Assembly: GCA_033763975.1 (NCBI GenBank)
Contig: JANRJM010000018.1
Location: 248,001-312,000, forward strand
DNA length: 64,000 nucleotides
Source: Planctomycetota bacterium
GTDB lineage: Bacteria; Planctomycetota; Phycisphaerae; Phycisphaerales; UBA1924
Reading direction: 5' to 3'
The notes under the pieces are model-generated. The model did no database searches, was not told where the DNA came from, and saw only the letters and a list, made by a program, of their open reading frames with translations. The first letter of the stretch is position 1. Every line of letters starts with the position of its first letter. Shown here one piece after another: positions 28,299-36,981 of this stretch. Both the position numbers and the translations under genes were made by a program.

Positions 28299-31200
28299 TC
28301 ACCGGGGAGAGCCCGAGCCGCCCGGTGCGCGGGCCGGCGCGTTACCACCCGGGCCCCGGAAGCTCTTGTCCGGGTGGTCGGGCGCGGGCGGGACGGCCAC
28401 GGGCTTCTCGCGCACCTTCTGACGCAGCAGGTCGATGGCGCGATCGAGCTGCGCGTCCTCGCCCTTGAACGTCGCGTGCGGGAGGTTGTCGACGACGATG
28501 TCGGGCTCGACGCCGTGCCCTTCGATGAGCCACTCGCCCTCCGGGCCGTACACGCCGTACTCCGCCGCCGTCGCGATCCCCCGGTCCACCAGGAAGTTGC
28601 TCGACGAAAGCCAGATCTCCCCGCCCCAGGTGCGCGTGCCCAGCACCGTGCCGATGTCCAGGCGCTTGACGCCCTCGGCGAAGGCCTCGCCGTCGCTGGC
28701 GGTGCGCTCGTTGCACAGCACGACGACGTGCCCGCGGAACGCCAGCTGCATGTTCCAGTACGGGTCGCCCACGCGGGGCTGCCAGTAGAACCACGCCTTG
28801 CGCAGTAGGCGCGACAGCAGCCACGAATCGATGTTCCCGCCCCGGTTGTGGCGCACGTCGATGATCAGCCCCGACCGTCGGAACACCGGATAGAACCCCT
28901 TCGCGAACTCGTTCATGTTCTCGGCGCCCATCGCGCGCAGGTGCACGTACCCGAACTGCCCCTCGCTCTCGCGCTCGACGATTCTCCGGCGCGTGTACTG
29001 CCACTCGTGGTACCGCAGGTCCTCCTCGTCGCCCGCGGAGATGGGCGTCACGATGACGCGCCGTTCGCGCTCGTCGGCGCCGCGCACCGTCAGCATCACC
29101 TGGCGCCCCACCTTCCCCCGCAGGTGCACGCTCAGGTCCGGCTCCTCGAGCGCCGGGCGCCCGTCCACCCGCGTGACGACGTCGCCGGGGCGCACGTCCA
29201 CGCCCGGCCGCGCGAGCGGCGCGCGCCGGTCCGGCTCGTCCGGGTCGGACTCGAACACGTGCGCCACCCGGTACCCGCCCGCCTCGTCGTCGCGCTCGAA
29301 CAGCCCGCCCAGCATGCCCGGCATCACCCGGTCCTCGCCCTGGCGCAGATCTCCCCCGCGCACGAAGATGTGCAGCGCCGCCAGTTCGCCCACCATCTGC
29401 GAGATCAGGTCCGACAGCTCCGCGCGCGTCGCCACGCGATCGACCAGCGGCATGTAGCGCGCCAGCATCGCCTTCCAGTCCACGCCGTGCATCTGGGTGT
29501 CGTAGAAATAGTCGCGCTCCAGGCGCCAGGCCTCGACGAACATCTGGCGCCATTCCTCGCGCGGGCTGAGCGCGAACGACCAGCCGTCCAGCCTCAGCTT
29601 CGACTTGTTCAGGTCAGCGCCCGGCGCCGCGCCGGCCTCGATGATCGCCAGCGTGTCGCCCGACCGCACGAGGAGGCTCTTGCCGTCCGCCGCGAGCTCG
29701 TACAGCGAGACCTTTGGCGCGAGCGTCTTCACCTCGACGTCCTTGCGCGCGATCTCGACGAACACGAGCGACACGTCCTCGCTCCGCCCCGGGCCGCGAG
29801 ACTGCATGAACAGCCGCTTGTCGTTCGCGCTCAGGTTCGAGTAGTTCCCCGCCGGCACCGGCACGCGCACCAGGCGCTCGGCCAGCCCGTCGAACTCGAT
29901 CTCCACCGGCTCGGGCTTTTTCGCCCCCTTCTTCCCGTCGGCCGGCGGCCCGGCGCCCTCCTTCCCCGCCTCACCGTCGGGCTTCGCGGGCTCGTCGGGC
30001 TTCGCCGGCGGGGTGGTCTCGTCGGTCTTCCCCGGCTGTTCAGGCTTCCCGGGCTCGTCCGTGCGCTCAGGGGCGTCCTTCTTCTTCGACGCTTCCTCGA
30101 CCGCCAGCAGCTCGTCCCACGCCTCGAAGGGTGAGCGCTGCCCCTTTCGAAGCGAGAGCGCGTACACCTCGGTCCGCGTGTCGAAGTACGGCTCGGGCTG
30201 CAGCGGGCCCCACGGCGAACCCACCACCGTGCTGATGTTCCGATCGCTCAGCAGGTACAGCCACCGCCCGTCCGCGCTCCACGTCACATCGAACGTGTCC
30301 CACCGGTCGGTGGTCACCTCGCGCGTCGAGCCGTCCCGCGTGTCGTGGATCTTCACCTGCCGGTTGAAGTTCGCGGCCGAGGCGACGTACGCCAGCCACC
30401 GCGAATCCGCCGACCACGACAGATCGGCGAAGTTGTCCACCGCGTTCTGGTCGATCCGCGTGTCGACCTTCGTGGCGACGTCGAAGATCCACAGCGTCTG
30501 GTTCTTGTCGTGATGGGCGATCTTCGTGCCGTCGGGCGAGGGCACGCCCTCCCAGCGCAGCACCACGCCGTCGTCGGTGAGTTGAGCGGCCTCGCCCAGC
30601 CCGTTCGCGGGCAGCGTCCAGAGTTCCACCTCGCCGGATTCGTCCGACAGCGTCAGCAACGTGCCCGCGTCGGCGAGGAACCGTGCGTCGCGGTAGCGCA
30701 CGCCCTCACGCCGCGCCGCCTCGACCAGGCGTCCGCCCTCCTTGTACACGACGAACACCTGCCCGCGCGCCGTGAGCGCCGCCGCCGAGCCGTCGGGCGC
30801 GATCGAGGCGCTCGTCAGGTACTCGATGGGCTTCTTGACCCAGCGATCGCGCGTCTGGTCAAAGTCCGAGCGCAGCGTGATGTCGAGGCGCTGCTGCACC
30901 CCCGTCGCCGGGTCGACCGTCCACAGGTCCGCGCCTAACTGGTAGACGATGCGTCCGCTGGCGCCCGACGCGTCGATCGAGGCCCCGCGCGCGTCGAGCA
31001 GACGCTCGCCCTCGCCCTCGTGGCTCGTCTGCTGGCGCGGGTCCGATCCGTCCGGACGGATCGACCAGACCTCCATCGTGCCGTCACGATCGCTCAGAAA
31101 GTACACCCGCCCGCCGAACCACATCGGCGTCGTGCTCGTGCCCGTGAAGTCCGGCGTCAGCGGCGTCGCCTCGGCGTCCGTGGACGCGAACTTCCAGATG

Positions 31201-31814
31201 TTCTGCGCGGTGCCGCCCTTGTACCGCTTCGTGTGGCTCCCCTGGAACGGCAGGCGCGTGAAGTACAGCGTTCCGTCGGGCCCGTACGCCCCGTCGCTCG
31301 CCTGCCAGAGCGGGACACGCTCGCGCGACCCCGTCCGCGGGTCGATCAGCGTCAGTTGCACGTTCGGCAGCGTCGAGAATCGCGTCGTCGACGCGATGAC
31401 CCGCGGCGCACGCCCCCCCTCCCCGCGCGTCCAGCCCACAACCGCCGCCCGTGCCGCGTCGTGCGTGAGGCGCGTCGGACGCCCGCCCTCCAGCGGCATC
31501 ACGTACACCTCCGTCGGGCCCTCGTACGTCGCGGTGAACGCCACCAGCGTCCCGTCGGGCGAGATCTGCGGCGTGGACTCATCCCCCGGGTGCGACGTCA
31601 GGCGCGTCGCCGCCCCGCCCTCGAGCGTCGTCCGCCACAGGTCTCCCTCGGCGACAAACACCACCGTCGTGCCGTGCAGCGTCGGCTGGCGGTAGTACCC
31701 GAGGTTCGTCGCGTCCAGGCCCGCGTTCGCGCCCGATTCCTGCGCGTGCGCCGCGCTCGTCAATATGCCCGCCGCCAGAACGATCGCCACGTGCCGCCCA
31801 AACCCACTGCGCAT
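28299..31814 (-). CDS. Exported tricorn-type S41 protease with beta-propellers and PDZ
   Basis: 1171 residues with a signal peptide (VAIVLAAGILTSAAHAQE). Residues about 35-560 form PD40/WD40-like propeller blades (STPQISPDGTLVAFTA, LSWSADSRWLAYVASA). A Lys/Pro/Glu-rich linker follows near 570-640. A tricorn core region and PDZ domain (PGVDVRPGDVVTRVDG, about 870) lead into the S41 domain with LIIDVRHNRGGNIDSW (about 985) and the nucleophile region NERTASDGEAFAEG (about 1038). Size and order match bacterial tricorn homologues acting on peptides or unfolded proteins in the periplasm. GGGAG is spaced 6 bases from the ATG. It is divergent from the inositol-monophosphatase-family gene. Confidence 0.93.
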   Translation of the reverse strand: MRSGFGRHVAIVLAAGILTSAAHAQESGANAGLDATNLGYYRQPTLHGTTVVFVAEGDLWRTTLEGGAATRLTSHPGDESTPQISPDGTLVAFTATYEGPTEVYVMPLEGGRPTRLTHDAARAAVVGWTRGEGGRAPRVIASTTRFSTLPNVQLTLIDPRTGSRERVPLWQASDGAYGPDGTLYFTRLPFQGSHTKRYKGGTAQNIWKFASTDAEATPLTPDFTGTSTTPMWFGGRVYFLSDRDGTMEVWSIRPDGSDPRQQTSHEGEGERLLDARGASIDASGASGRIVYQLGADLWTVDPATGVQQRLDITLRSDFDQTRDRWVKKPIEYLTSASIAPDGSAAALTARGQVFVVYKEGGRLVEAARREGVRYRDARFLADAGTLLTLSDESGEVELWTLPANGLGEAAQLTDDGVVLRWEGVPSPDGTKIAHHDKNQTLWIFDVATKVDTRIDQNAVDNFADLSWSADSRWLAYVASAANFNRQVKIHDTRDGSTREVTTDRWDTFDVTWSADGRWLYLLSDRNISTVVGSPWGPLQPEPYFDTRTEVYALSLRKGQRSPFEAWDELLAVEEASKKKDAPERTDEPGKPEQPGKTDETTPPAKPDEPAKPDGEAGKEGAGPPADGKKGAKKPEPVEIEFDGLAERLVRVPVPAGNYSNLSANDKRLFMQSRGPGRSEDVSLVFVEIARKDVEVKTLAPKVSLYELAADGKSLLVRSGDTLAIIEAGAAPGADLNKSKLRLDGWSFALSPREEWRQMFVEAWRLERDYFYDTQMHGVDWKAMLARYMPLVDRVATRAELSDLISQMVGELAALHIFVRGGDLRQGEDRVMPGMLGGLFERDDEAGGYRVAHVFESDPDEPDRRAPLARPGVDVRPGDVVTRVDGRPALEEPDLSVHLRGKVGRQVMLTVRGADERERRVIVTPISAGDEEDLRYHEWQYTRRRIVERESEGQFGYVHLRAMGAENMNEFAKGFYPVFRRSGLIIDVRHNRGGNIDSWLLSRLLRKAWFYWQPRVGDPYWNMQLAFRGHVVVLCNERTASDGEAFAEGVKRLDIGTVLGTRTWGGEIWLSSSNFLVDRGIATAAEYGVYGPEGEWLIEGHGVEPDIVVDNLPHATFKGEDAQLDRAIDLLRQKVREKPVAVPPAPDHPDKSFRGPGGNAPARAPGGSGSPR

Positions 31815-31869
31815 GATGTGCTCCCGTGATCCGTTGATCCCGCCCAGCATACCGGGCGCTCCGCGCTGG

Positions 31870-31875
31870 TACCAT
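31870..31875 (+). promoter_or_regulatory. Putative -10 element (TACCAT), leaderless
   Basis: TACCAT ends 6 bases (CGGGCG) before the ATG at 31882. No Shine-Dalgarno is present. Confidence 0.55.
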
Positions 31876-31881
31876 CGGGCG

Positions 31882-32694
31882 ATGGCCGACGAACTCCTGC
31901 AACGACTCGACACCGCGCTCGCGGCGGTCTCCGCCGCGGGAGACGCCATCCTCGCCCACTACCAGCGCGACGACCTGCCCATCGAGATGAAGCGAGACGG
32001 CACACCCGTCACCATCGCCGATCGCGAGGCCGAGCAACTGCTCCGCGCCTTCGTCCGCGCCCGCTACCCGGCCGACGCGCTCGTTGGCGAGGAGTTCGGC
32101 GTGCAGGAGGGCGACTCCGATTTCCGATGGGTCTTCGATCCCATCGACGGGACCAAGTCGTTCGCGTGCGGCGTGCCGCTCTTCGGCACGCTGATCGGCG
32201 TCGAAAAGCGCGACGAGCGCGGGCAGTGGGGGAGTGTCATCGGCGTCGTGCACATGCCCGCGCTGGCCGAGACCGTCTGGGCCGCCTCGGGGCACGGCGC
32301 CTGGCACCGCACCGCGGGCAAGCCCGTCCGTCCGGCGCGCGTCTCCGGGGTTGAACGCCTGGAAGACGCGGTGTTCGTCACCACCGGGCGCGAGTACTTC
32401 GAAGCAGGGCGTGCCGAGCACGTGCACGAGCGCCTCGCCCGCGCCTGCCGCCTGACGCGCGGGTGGTCGGATTGCTACGGCTTGGTGCTCGTCGCGACCG
32501 GGCGGGCCGACGTCTGGTGCGAGCCCGTGGTGCACGTCTGGGACGTCGCGCCCGCGCCGCCCATCATGCGCGAGGCGGGCGGGGTGTACACCGACTGGGC
32601 CGGCACGCCCGACATCCGATCCTCCACCGGGCTCGCCGCCAACCGCGCGGTGCACGCCCAGGCGCTCGGCGTCGTCCGTTCGGGCACCGCCTAG
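31882..32694 (+). CDS. Inositol monophosphatase family phosphatase, possibly histidinol phosphatase
   Basis: 270-residue Mg2+-dependent, Li+-sensitive-type phosphatase. Metal-site motifs are complete: VGEEFG (Glu), WVFDPIDGTKSF (Asp-Pro-Ile-Asp-Gly-Thr) and VVHVWDVAPAPPIMREAGG. Length and the KSFACGVPLFGTLIG segment fit HisN-type histidinol phosphatases as well as inositol monophosphatase, so the substrate is undecided and no symbol is given. It starts 6 bases after a TACCAT box without a Shine-Dalgarno. The TAG stop shares a CTAG palindrome with the convergent zinc-ribbon gene. Confidence 0.9.
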   Translation: MADELLQRLDTALAAVSAAGDAILAHYQRDDLPIEMKRDGTPVTIADREAEQLLRAFVRARYPADALVGEEFGVQEGDSDFRWVFDPIDGTKSFACGVPLFGTLIGVEKRDERGQWGSVIGVVHMPALAETVWAASGHGAWHRTAGKPVRPARVSGVERLEDAVFVTTGREYFEAGRAEHVHERLARACRLTRGWSDCYGLVLVATGRADVWCEPVVHVWDVAPAPPIMREAGGVYTDWAGTPDIRSSTGLAANRAVHAQALGVVRSGTA

Positions 32695-33455
32695 CCCTCG
32701 CGCACCGTCGCGGCGTATCGGCACGCCCGCACGCCCCGGTACACGAGCATCTCGAAGATCATCATCCCCGCGAAGTAGCCCAGCAGCGGGCCTCCCACGC
32801 CGATCAGCTCGTACCACGCGATGCGCGTGTTCCACAGCGGCGCCAGCGAGAACGTCCCGCCCGGCGCCACGCCCGTCGTGCGCTGCAGCGCGAAGAGCGC
32901 CGCGAGCAGCAGCATCGGCAGCACCCCGCTGAAGATCCACCCGTAGCTCGCGTGCGCGCACACCTGCCACGCCCCGGCGCGCGTGAGGCGCCAGCCCTTA
33001 CGGCGCGAGAAGAACCGCACGCCGACGACCTCGATCCACGTGAGCACCCACAGCACGCCCGCGATGGGCAGCACCTGCGCCGCCAGCACCAGCCCCACCC
33101 GGGCGATCTGCCCCGCCGAGTGCACAGGGGGCGAGCCGCGCAGTGGGTCGCCCACGAACACGCCCGACCACGGCGCTGCGATGAGCATCGCCGCCAGCAC
33201 GATGTTGATCCCGAGCAACCCCCATCCGCGCCCGTGGATGCGTAGCGCCCGTCCAAGCTCGCTCGGGCTCGTGACCGCCATGACGCCTGTCGTGATCCAC
33301 GCCAGCAGGCCCGCGCGACGCTGCCACGGGCTGCCCGCGCGGCGCGCCGGGTCCGAGAGCGCGGCCGGCCGGGCACACTCCGGGCACGCGGCCCCGCCCG
33401 GCAGACCCGCCAGGGGGTACCCGCACTGCTCACAGAGAATCGCAAACTCGTCCAC
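32691..33455 (-). CDS. Zinc-ribbon multi-pass membrane protein
   Basis: 254 residues. The N-terminus has a zinc ribbon, CEQCGYPLAGL then CPECARP, of a kind very common in Phycisphaerae membrane proteins. It is followed by about five hydrophobic segments (LLGINIVLAAMLIAAPWSG, VGLVLAAQVLPIAGVLWVL, WIFSGVLPMLLLAALFAL, LIGVGGPLLGYFAGMMIFEM). This is Yip1-like in outline but not assignable. The GTG start has AAGGA 5 bases upstream. Its stop overlaps that of the convergent phosphatase gene by 3 bases. Function unknown. Confidence 0.85.
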   Translation of the reverse strand: MDEFAILCEQCGYPLAGLPGGAACPECARPAALSDPARRAGSPWQRRAGLLAWITTGVMAVTSPSELGRALRIHGRGWGLLGINIVLAAMLIAAPWSGVFVGDPLRGSPPVHSAGQIARVGLVLAAQVLPIAGVLWVLTWIEVVGVRFFSRRKGWRLTRAGAWQVCAHASYGWIFSGVLPMLLLAALFALQRTTGVAPGGTFSLAPLWNTRIAWYELIGVGGPLLGYFAGMMIFEMLVYRGVRACRYAATVREG

Positions 33456-33541
33456 AGAGTCCTTTCTGCGTTCCCGCCCGTCCGGCGGTCAACCCGAGCC
33501 ACCTGCTGGCTTTCCGGGTCGTGCATTCCAATACTGATACC

Positions 33542-33994
33542 ATGGTTCCCGGCGAGAAGTCGCACCCCACCCCCGAGTTCGTCCGCGAGGTCTTTCGGCG
33601 GCACGACCTCCGGTGCACCCATCAGCGAGAGATGGTGTTCGTCGGGCTGTGGTCCATGCTGACGCACCCGACGGCCGACGAGCTCTACCAGACGCTGCAC
33701 GCCCAGGACCCGAACATCAGTCTCGCGACGGTCTACAACACCCTGGACGCGCTGTCCGAGGTCGGGCTCGTCCGCAAGCTGCCGTCTCCGTCCGGCCCGT
33801 GCCGCTACGACGCCGAGATGTCCCCGCACGTGCACATCGCGATGCCCGACGGGCGCATCATGGATGCCCCGCCCGAGGTGTCGTCGCGGCTCCTCGCCGC
33901 CCTGCCCGAATCCGTGCTGCGCGATCTCGAGTCCTCCATGGGCATCGCCGTCGCGGGCGTCCAGTTGCAGGTGGTCGCCGCCCGCCCGCAGTAG
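33542..33994 (+). CDS. Fur/PerR-family regulator lacking structural zinc cysteines
   Basis: 150 residues. The DNA-binding half reads CTHQREMVFVGLWSMLTHPT and SLATVYNTLDALSEVGLVRK, the classic Fur recognition helix. Regulatory-site residues of the PerR pattern are kept: His in HPTADELY, Asp in CRYDAE, two His in SPHVHIAM and Asp in GRIMDAP. Both CxxC pairs that hold structural zinc in Bacillus PerR and most Fur proteins are missing. It could sense Fe(II)/Mn(II) and peroxide; katG, 14 kb away, is a possible target but no operator was seen. ATG 33542 was chosen; a GTG at 33521 is also in frame. Confidence 0.88.
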   Translation: MVPGEKSHPTPEFVREVFRRHDLRCTHQREMVFVGLWSMLTHPTADELYQTLHAQDPNISLATVYNTLDALSEVGLVRKLPSPSGPCRYDAEMSPHVHIAMPDGRIMDAPPEVSSRLLAALPESVLRDLESSMGIAVAGVQLQVVAARPQ

Positions 33995-34077
33995 GTGCAG
34001 GGCCGGCGCCCGGCGCGCAAGATTGTGGGATACTTCAACCGGCGCGTGAGTACGTCACGGCGCTGTCGCTCGCATCC

Positions 34078-36363
34078 GTGGTCCCCGGACATCCACCCGT
34101 GCTGCCCCCTCCCCAGTCATCTCCGCCCCCCAGCGGCGAGGATCCGCTGATCCAGGCCGCCCTGCGCCAGATCGACGGCCTGCCGAGCGATGCGCCGACG
34201 TCGCCCAGCCCGTCGTCGCTGCTGACGGCGTCGGCCGGAATCGCGCCAGATATCTTCCCCGGGTACATCGTGGTCCGAGAACTGCACCGGGGCGGGCAGG
34301 GCGTCGTGTATCAGGCGATCCAGAAGAGCACGAAGCGCAAGATCGCGATCAAGGTGATGAAGGAGGGACCCTTCGCGGGGCCCAAGGAGCGGGCGCGGTT
34401 CGAACGCGAGATCGAGGTGCTGGCCCAGCTCAACCACCCGAACATCGTGACGGTGCAGGACAGCGGCGTGCTGCCCCCGGAGAAGGGCGGGCTGCACTAC
34501 TTCGTGATGGACTACGTGTCCGGGCGCTCGCTGGACCGGTTCCTCGAGGAATCAAACCTGGCGCCGCGCGAGGTGCTCGGCGTGTTCGCGAAGATCTGCG
34601 ACGCCGTGAACGCCGCCCACCTGCGCGGGGTGATCCACCGCGACCTCAAGCCCGGCAACATTCGAGTGGACTCCAACGGCGAGCCGCACATTCTGGATTT
34701 CGGGCTCGCGAAGATCGTGGGCGTGCATTCGAACGACACGCCGGACCTGATGACGGTGACGGGGCAGTTCGTCGGCTCGCCGGCGTGGGCCAGCCCCGAG
34801 CAGGCGGCGGGCGACATCGCGCGGATCGACGTGCGGACGGACGTCTACTCGATCGGCGTGATGATGTACAAGGCGCTGACGAGCCAGTTCCCCTACGCGG
34901 TGGTGGGGGTGCTGCGCGAGGTGCTCGACAACATCGAGAAGGCGCTCCCCCAGCGCCCGCGCTCCATCAGCCGCAGCGTGGACGACGAGATCGAGACGAT
35001 CCTGCTCAAGGCGCTGTCGAAGGAGCGGGAGCGTCGGTACCAGACGGCCGGGGAACTCGCGCGCGACATCCGCCACTACCTGAGCGGGGAGCCGATCGAG
35101 GCGAAGCGCGACAGCGTGCTGTACATGGTGCGCAAGGCCGTGTCGCAGCGCCGGGCGCTCGCGACCACGATCGTCGCGGTGGCGGCGTCGCTGGTGCTGG
35201 GGCTGGTGGTGTCGCTCGTGTTCTGGCGGGGCGAACAGGCGCAGCGCGTGCGGGCCGAGAGAGCGGCGTTGCAGGCGACGGCCGCCCGTGAGGAGTCCGA
35301 GATCGCCCGTCGCCGGGCGGAGCGCGAGGCGACCAAGGCGCAGCGCATCGCCGACTTCGTCGACGAGATCTTCTTCTCGGCCGAACGCACGCTGCTGACG
35401 GGCGTGGGCCCCGAGCCCATCGTCGAACTACTGCGCCAGGGCGACGCGCGGGCGGGGGCCGAGCTGGCGGCCGAGCCCCTCGTGCAGGCCGCGGTGCTCG
35501 ACACGATCGGGCGCGCGTACCTGGCGATGGGGCGCGTGGACCTGGCCGACAGCGCGATGGAGCGGTCGCTGGACCTGCGGGCGAAGGCGGCCGGGCCCGA
35601 CCAACTGTCGCCCGACCTCGCCGACAGCTACGAGAGCCTCTCGATCCTCCGCACCTTCAAGGGCGAGCACGACGGCGCGCTGCGCATGCTCGACAAGGCG
35701 TTGCCGGTGCGCGTCGCGGTGCACGGCGAAGAGAGCATCGAGGTGGCGCGCACCGAGCACATGATCGGGCGGGCGCACAAGTACCGCGAGGCCCTCGACG
35801 ACGCCGAGGCGTGGTACACGCGGGCGCTGGCGCGGGCGCAGCGCGTGGCGCCCGACACGCTCGAGGTGGCGGAGTTCCAGACCAGCCTGGCGTCGGTCGC
35901 GATGGCCCGCCAGCAGTGGGACAAGGCGATCCCCCTGCTGCAGAACGCCCGCGCGTTCGCGACGCTGCGCCTGGCGGGCGAGGACAACCTTCCGGGCGGA
36001 ACGATCAAGCACCATCTCATCGACTGCTACCTCGCGCGCCGCGAGACGGGCGACGTGCGCCTGGCGGTGGGCCTGGCGCGCGAGGTCGTCGCGTCGTACG
36101 AGCGCCTCTACGCCCCGCTCAACCCGCGTCACCCGGCGCTCGTGCGGGCGTACTCGCGCCTGGGGCGGACGCTGGACGCCGACGGCGACGCCGCGGGCGC
36201 TGAGGGGGCGTTCCTCAAGTCCGTCGAGGCGGCGGCGGGGGACGGCGCCGAGCCCCGGCGCTTGCGGGGCATCGTGCTGGGGTACCTGGCCGGGCTCTAC
36301 GAGCGGACGGGCCAGGCCGAGAAGCTGGCGGAGACGCGCCGGCAGATCGACGCCCTGCGGTAG
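34078..36363 (+). CDS. Membrane Ser/Thr protein kinase with TPR region
   Basis: About 761 residues. The kinase domain covers about 61-345: a glycine loop with the unusual HRGGQG, AIKVMKEG, HRDLKPGNIRV, DFGLAKIVG and a SPAWASPEQ activation segment. A transmembrane helix (IVAVAASLVLGLVVSLVFW) lies near 361-383, then an Arg/Glu coiled stretch and TPRs to the end. Unlike the two kinases on the left it has no adjacent ECF sigma gene; the Fur/PerR-like gene lies 83 bases upstream in the same direction. The start is tentative: GTG 34078 is in frame, but no clear Shine-Dalgarno was found. Confidence 0.9.
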   Translation: MVPGHPPVLPPPQSSPPPSGEDPLIQAALRQIDGLPSDAPTSPSPSSLLTASAGIAPDIFPGYIVVRELHRGGQGVVYQAIQKSTKRKIAIKVMKEGPFAGPKERARFEREIEVLAQLNHPNIVTVQDSGVLPPEKGGLHYFVMDYVSGRSLDRFLEESNLAPREVLGVFAKICDAVNAAHLRGVIHRDLKPGNIRVDSNGEPHILDFGLAKIVGVHSNDTPDLMTVTGQFVGSPAWASPEQAAGDIARIDVRTDVYSIGVMMYKALTSQFPYAVVGVLREVLDNIEKALPQRPRSISRSVDDEIETILLKALSKERERRYQTAGELARDIRHYLSGEPIEAKRDSVLYMVRKAVSQRRALATTIVAVAASLVLGLVVSLVFWRGEQAQRVRAERAALQATAAREESEIARRRAEREATKAQRIADFVDEIFFSAERTLLTGVGPEPIVELLRQGDARAGAELAAEPLVQAAVLDTIGRAYLAMGRVDLADSAMERSLDLRAKAAGPDQLSPDLADSYESLSILRTFKGEHDGALRMLDKALPVRVAVHGEESIEVARTEHMIGRAHKYREALDDAEAWYTRALARAQRVAPDTLEVAEFQTSLASVAMARQQWDKAIPLLQNARAFATLRLAGEDNLPGGTIKHHLIDCYLARRETGDVRLAVGLAREVVASYERLYAPLNPRHPALVRAYSRLGRTLDADGDAAGAEGAFLKSVEAAAGDGAEPRRLRGIVLGYLAGLYERTGQAEKLAETRRQIDALR

Positions 36364-36546
36364 GCCCCGGCCCTGCGCCAGGTCCCAGAAGCCCTCGGCG
36401 TGTGCGGAAAAGCGCGTGCCCGGGCGGAACTCGGCGCGATTCTCGTCCGATAGAACGCCCGGCGCGTTTGTTCGCCCGTCCCCGCGTCGCTGAAAGAGCG
36501 AAGGGCGGCCGACCGCCGCCGACACGCCCCAATACGGGAGTTCCCC
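36364..36546. other. Short intergenic region before PilZ gene
   Basis: 183 bases with no gene. GGGAG, 6 bases before the PilZ ATG, is the ribosome-binding site. I found no terminator with a T-tract after the kinase. Confidence 0.4.
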
Positions 36547-36936
36547 ATGCCCGCGCTCGCCCACAACCGCCGCCGTCACGAACGCCTCGCCGTCCCCCCG
36601 ATGTACGCGGGCATCCGCGTGCGATTGCTCACGGAGAAGCGGTTCACGCGCGACGGGCACACGTACGACATCTCGGAGGGCGGCGTGCAGTTCGAGCTCG
36701 ACGGCGCCATCACGCCGGGCACGCCCATCGCCATCCGCCTGACGCTGCCCTCGAGCGTCGCGGGCGAGCACGCGGGCGAAGAGATCGAGGTGTTCGGGAA
36801 TGTCGTCTGGGCGGACGAGTCCGAGCCCGGCCCGGTGCGCCACGCGGCGGTCTTCTCGCGCTTCGCCAGCGAGGCGGCGCGCGACGTGCTGCTGGCGTCG
36901 CTCCGCCGCTCGCTCACCGCGTCTCGGGCGGCGTAA
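36547..36936 (+). CDS. PilZ-domain protein (probable c-di-GMP receptor)
   Basis: 129 residues, a single PilZ domain. The two c-di-GMP-binding motifs are present in order: the RxxxR-type NRRRHERL at residues 7-14 and DISEGGVQF (D/NxSxxG) near 40. A beta-barrel pattern follows (PIAIRLTLPS, EIEVFGNVVWADE, HAAVFSRF). It should therefore bind c-di-GMP. It has no effector domain, so it would act by protein contact. It is followed 45 bases downstream by obg. Confidence 0.88.
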   Translation: MPALAHNRRRHERLAVPPMYAGIRVRLLTEKRFTRDGHTYDISEGGVQFELDGAITPGTPIAIRLTLPSSVAGEHAGEEIEVFGNVVWADESEPGPVRHAAVFSRFASEAARDVLLASLRRSLTASRAA

Positions 36937-36969
36937 GGCCTTCCGGCGGGCTCCGGCCCCCACGCTCCC

Positions 36970-36975
36970 TACGCT
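36970..36975 (+). promoter_or_regulatory. Putative -10 element (TACGCT) of obg, leaderless
   Basis: TACGCT ends 6 bases (GCTCGC) before ATG 36982, with no Shine-Dalgarno in between. Confidence 0.5.
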
Positions 36976-36981
36976 GCTCGC

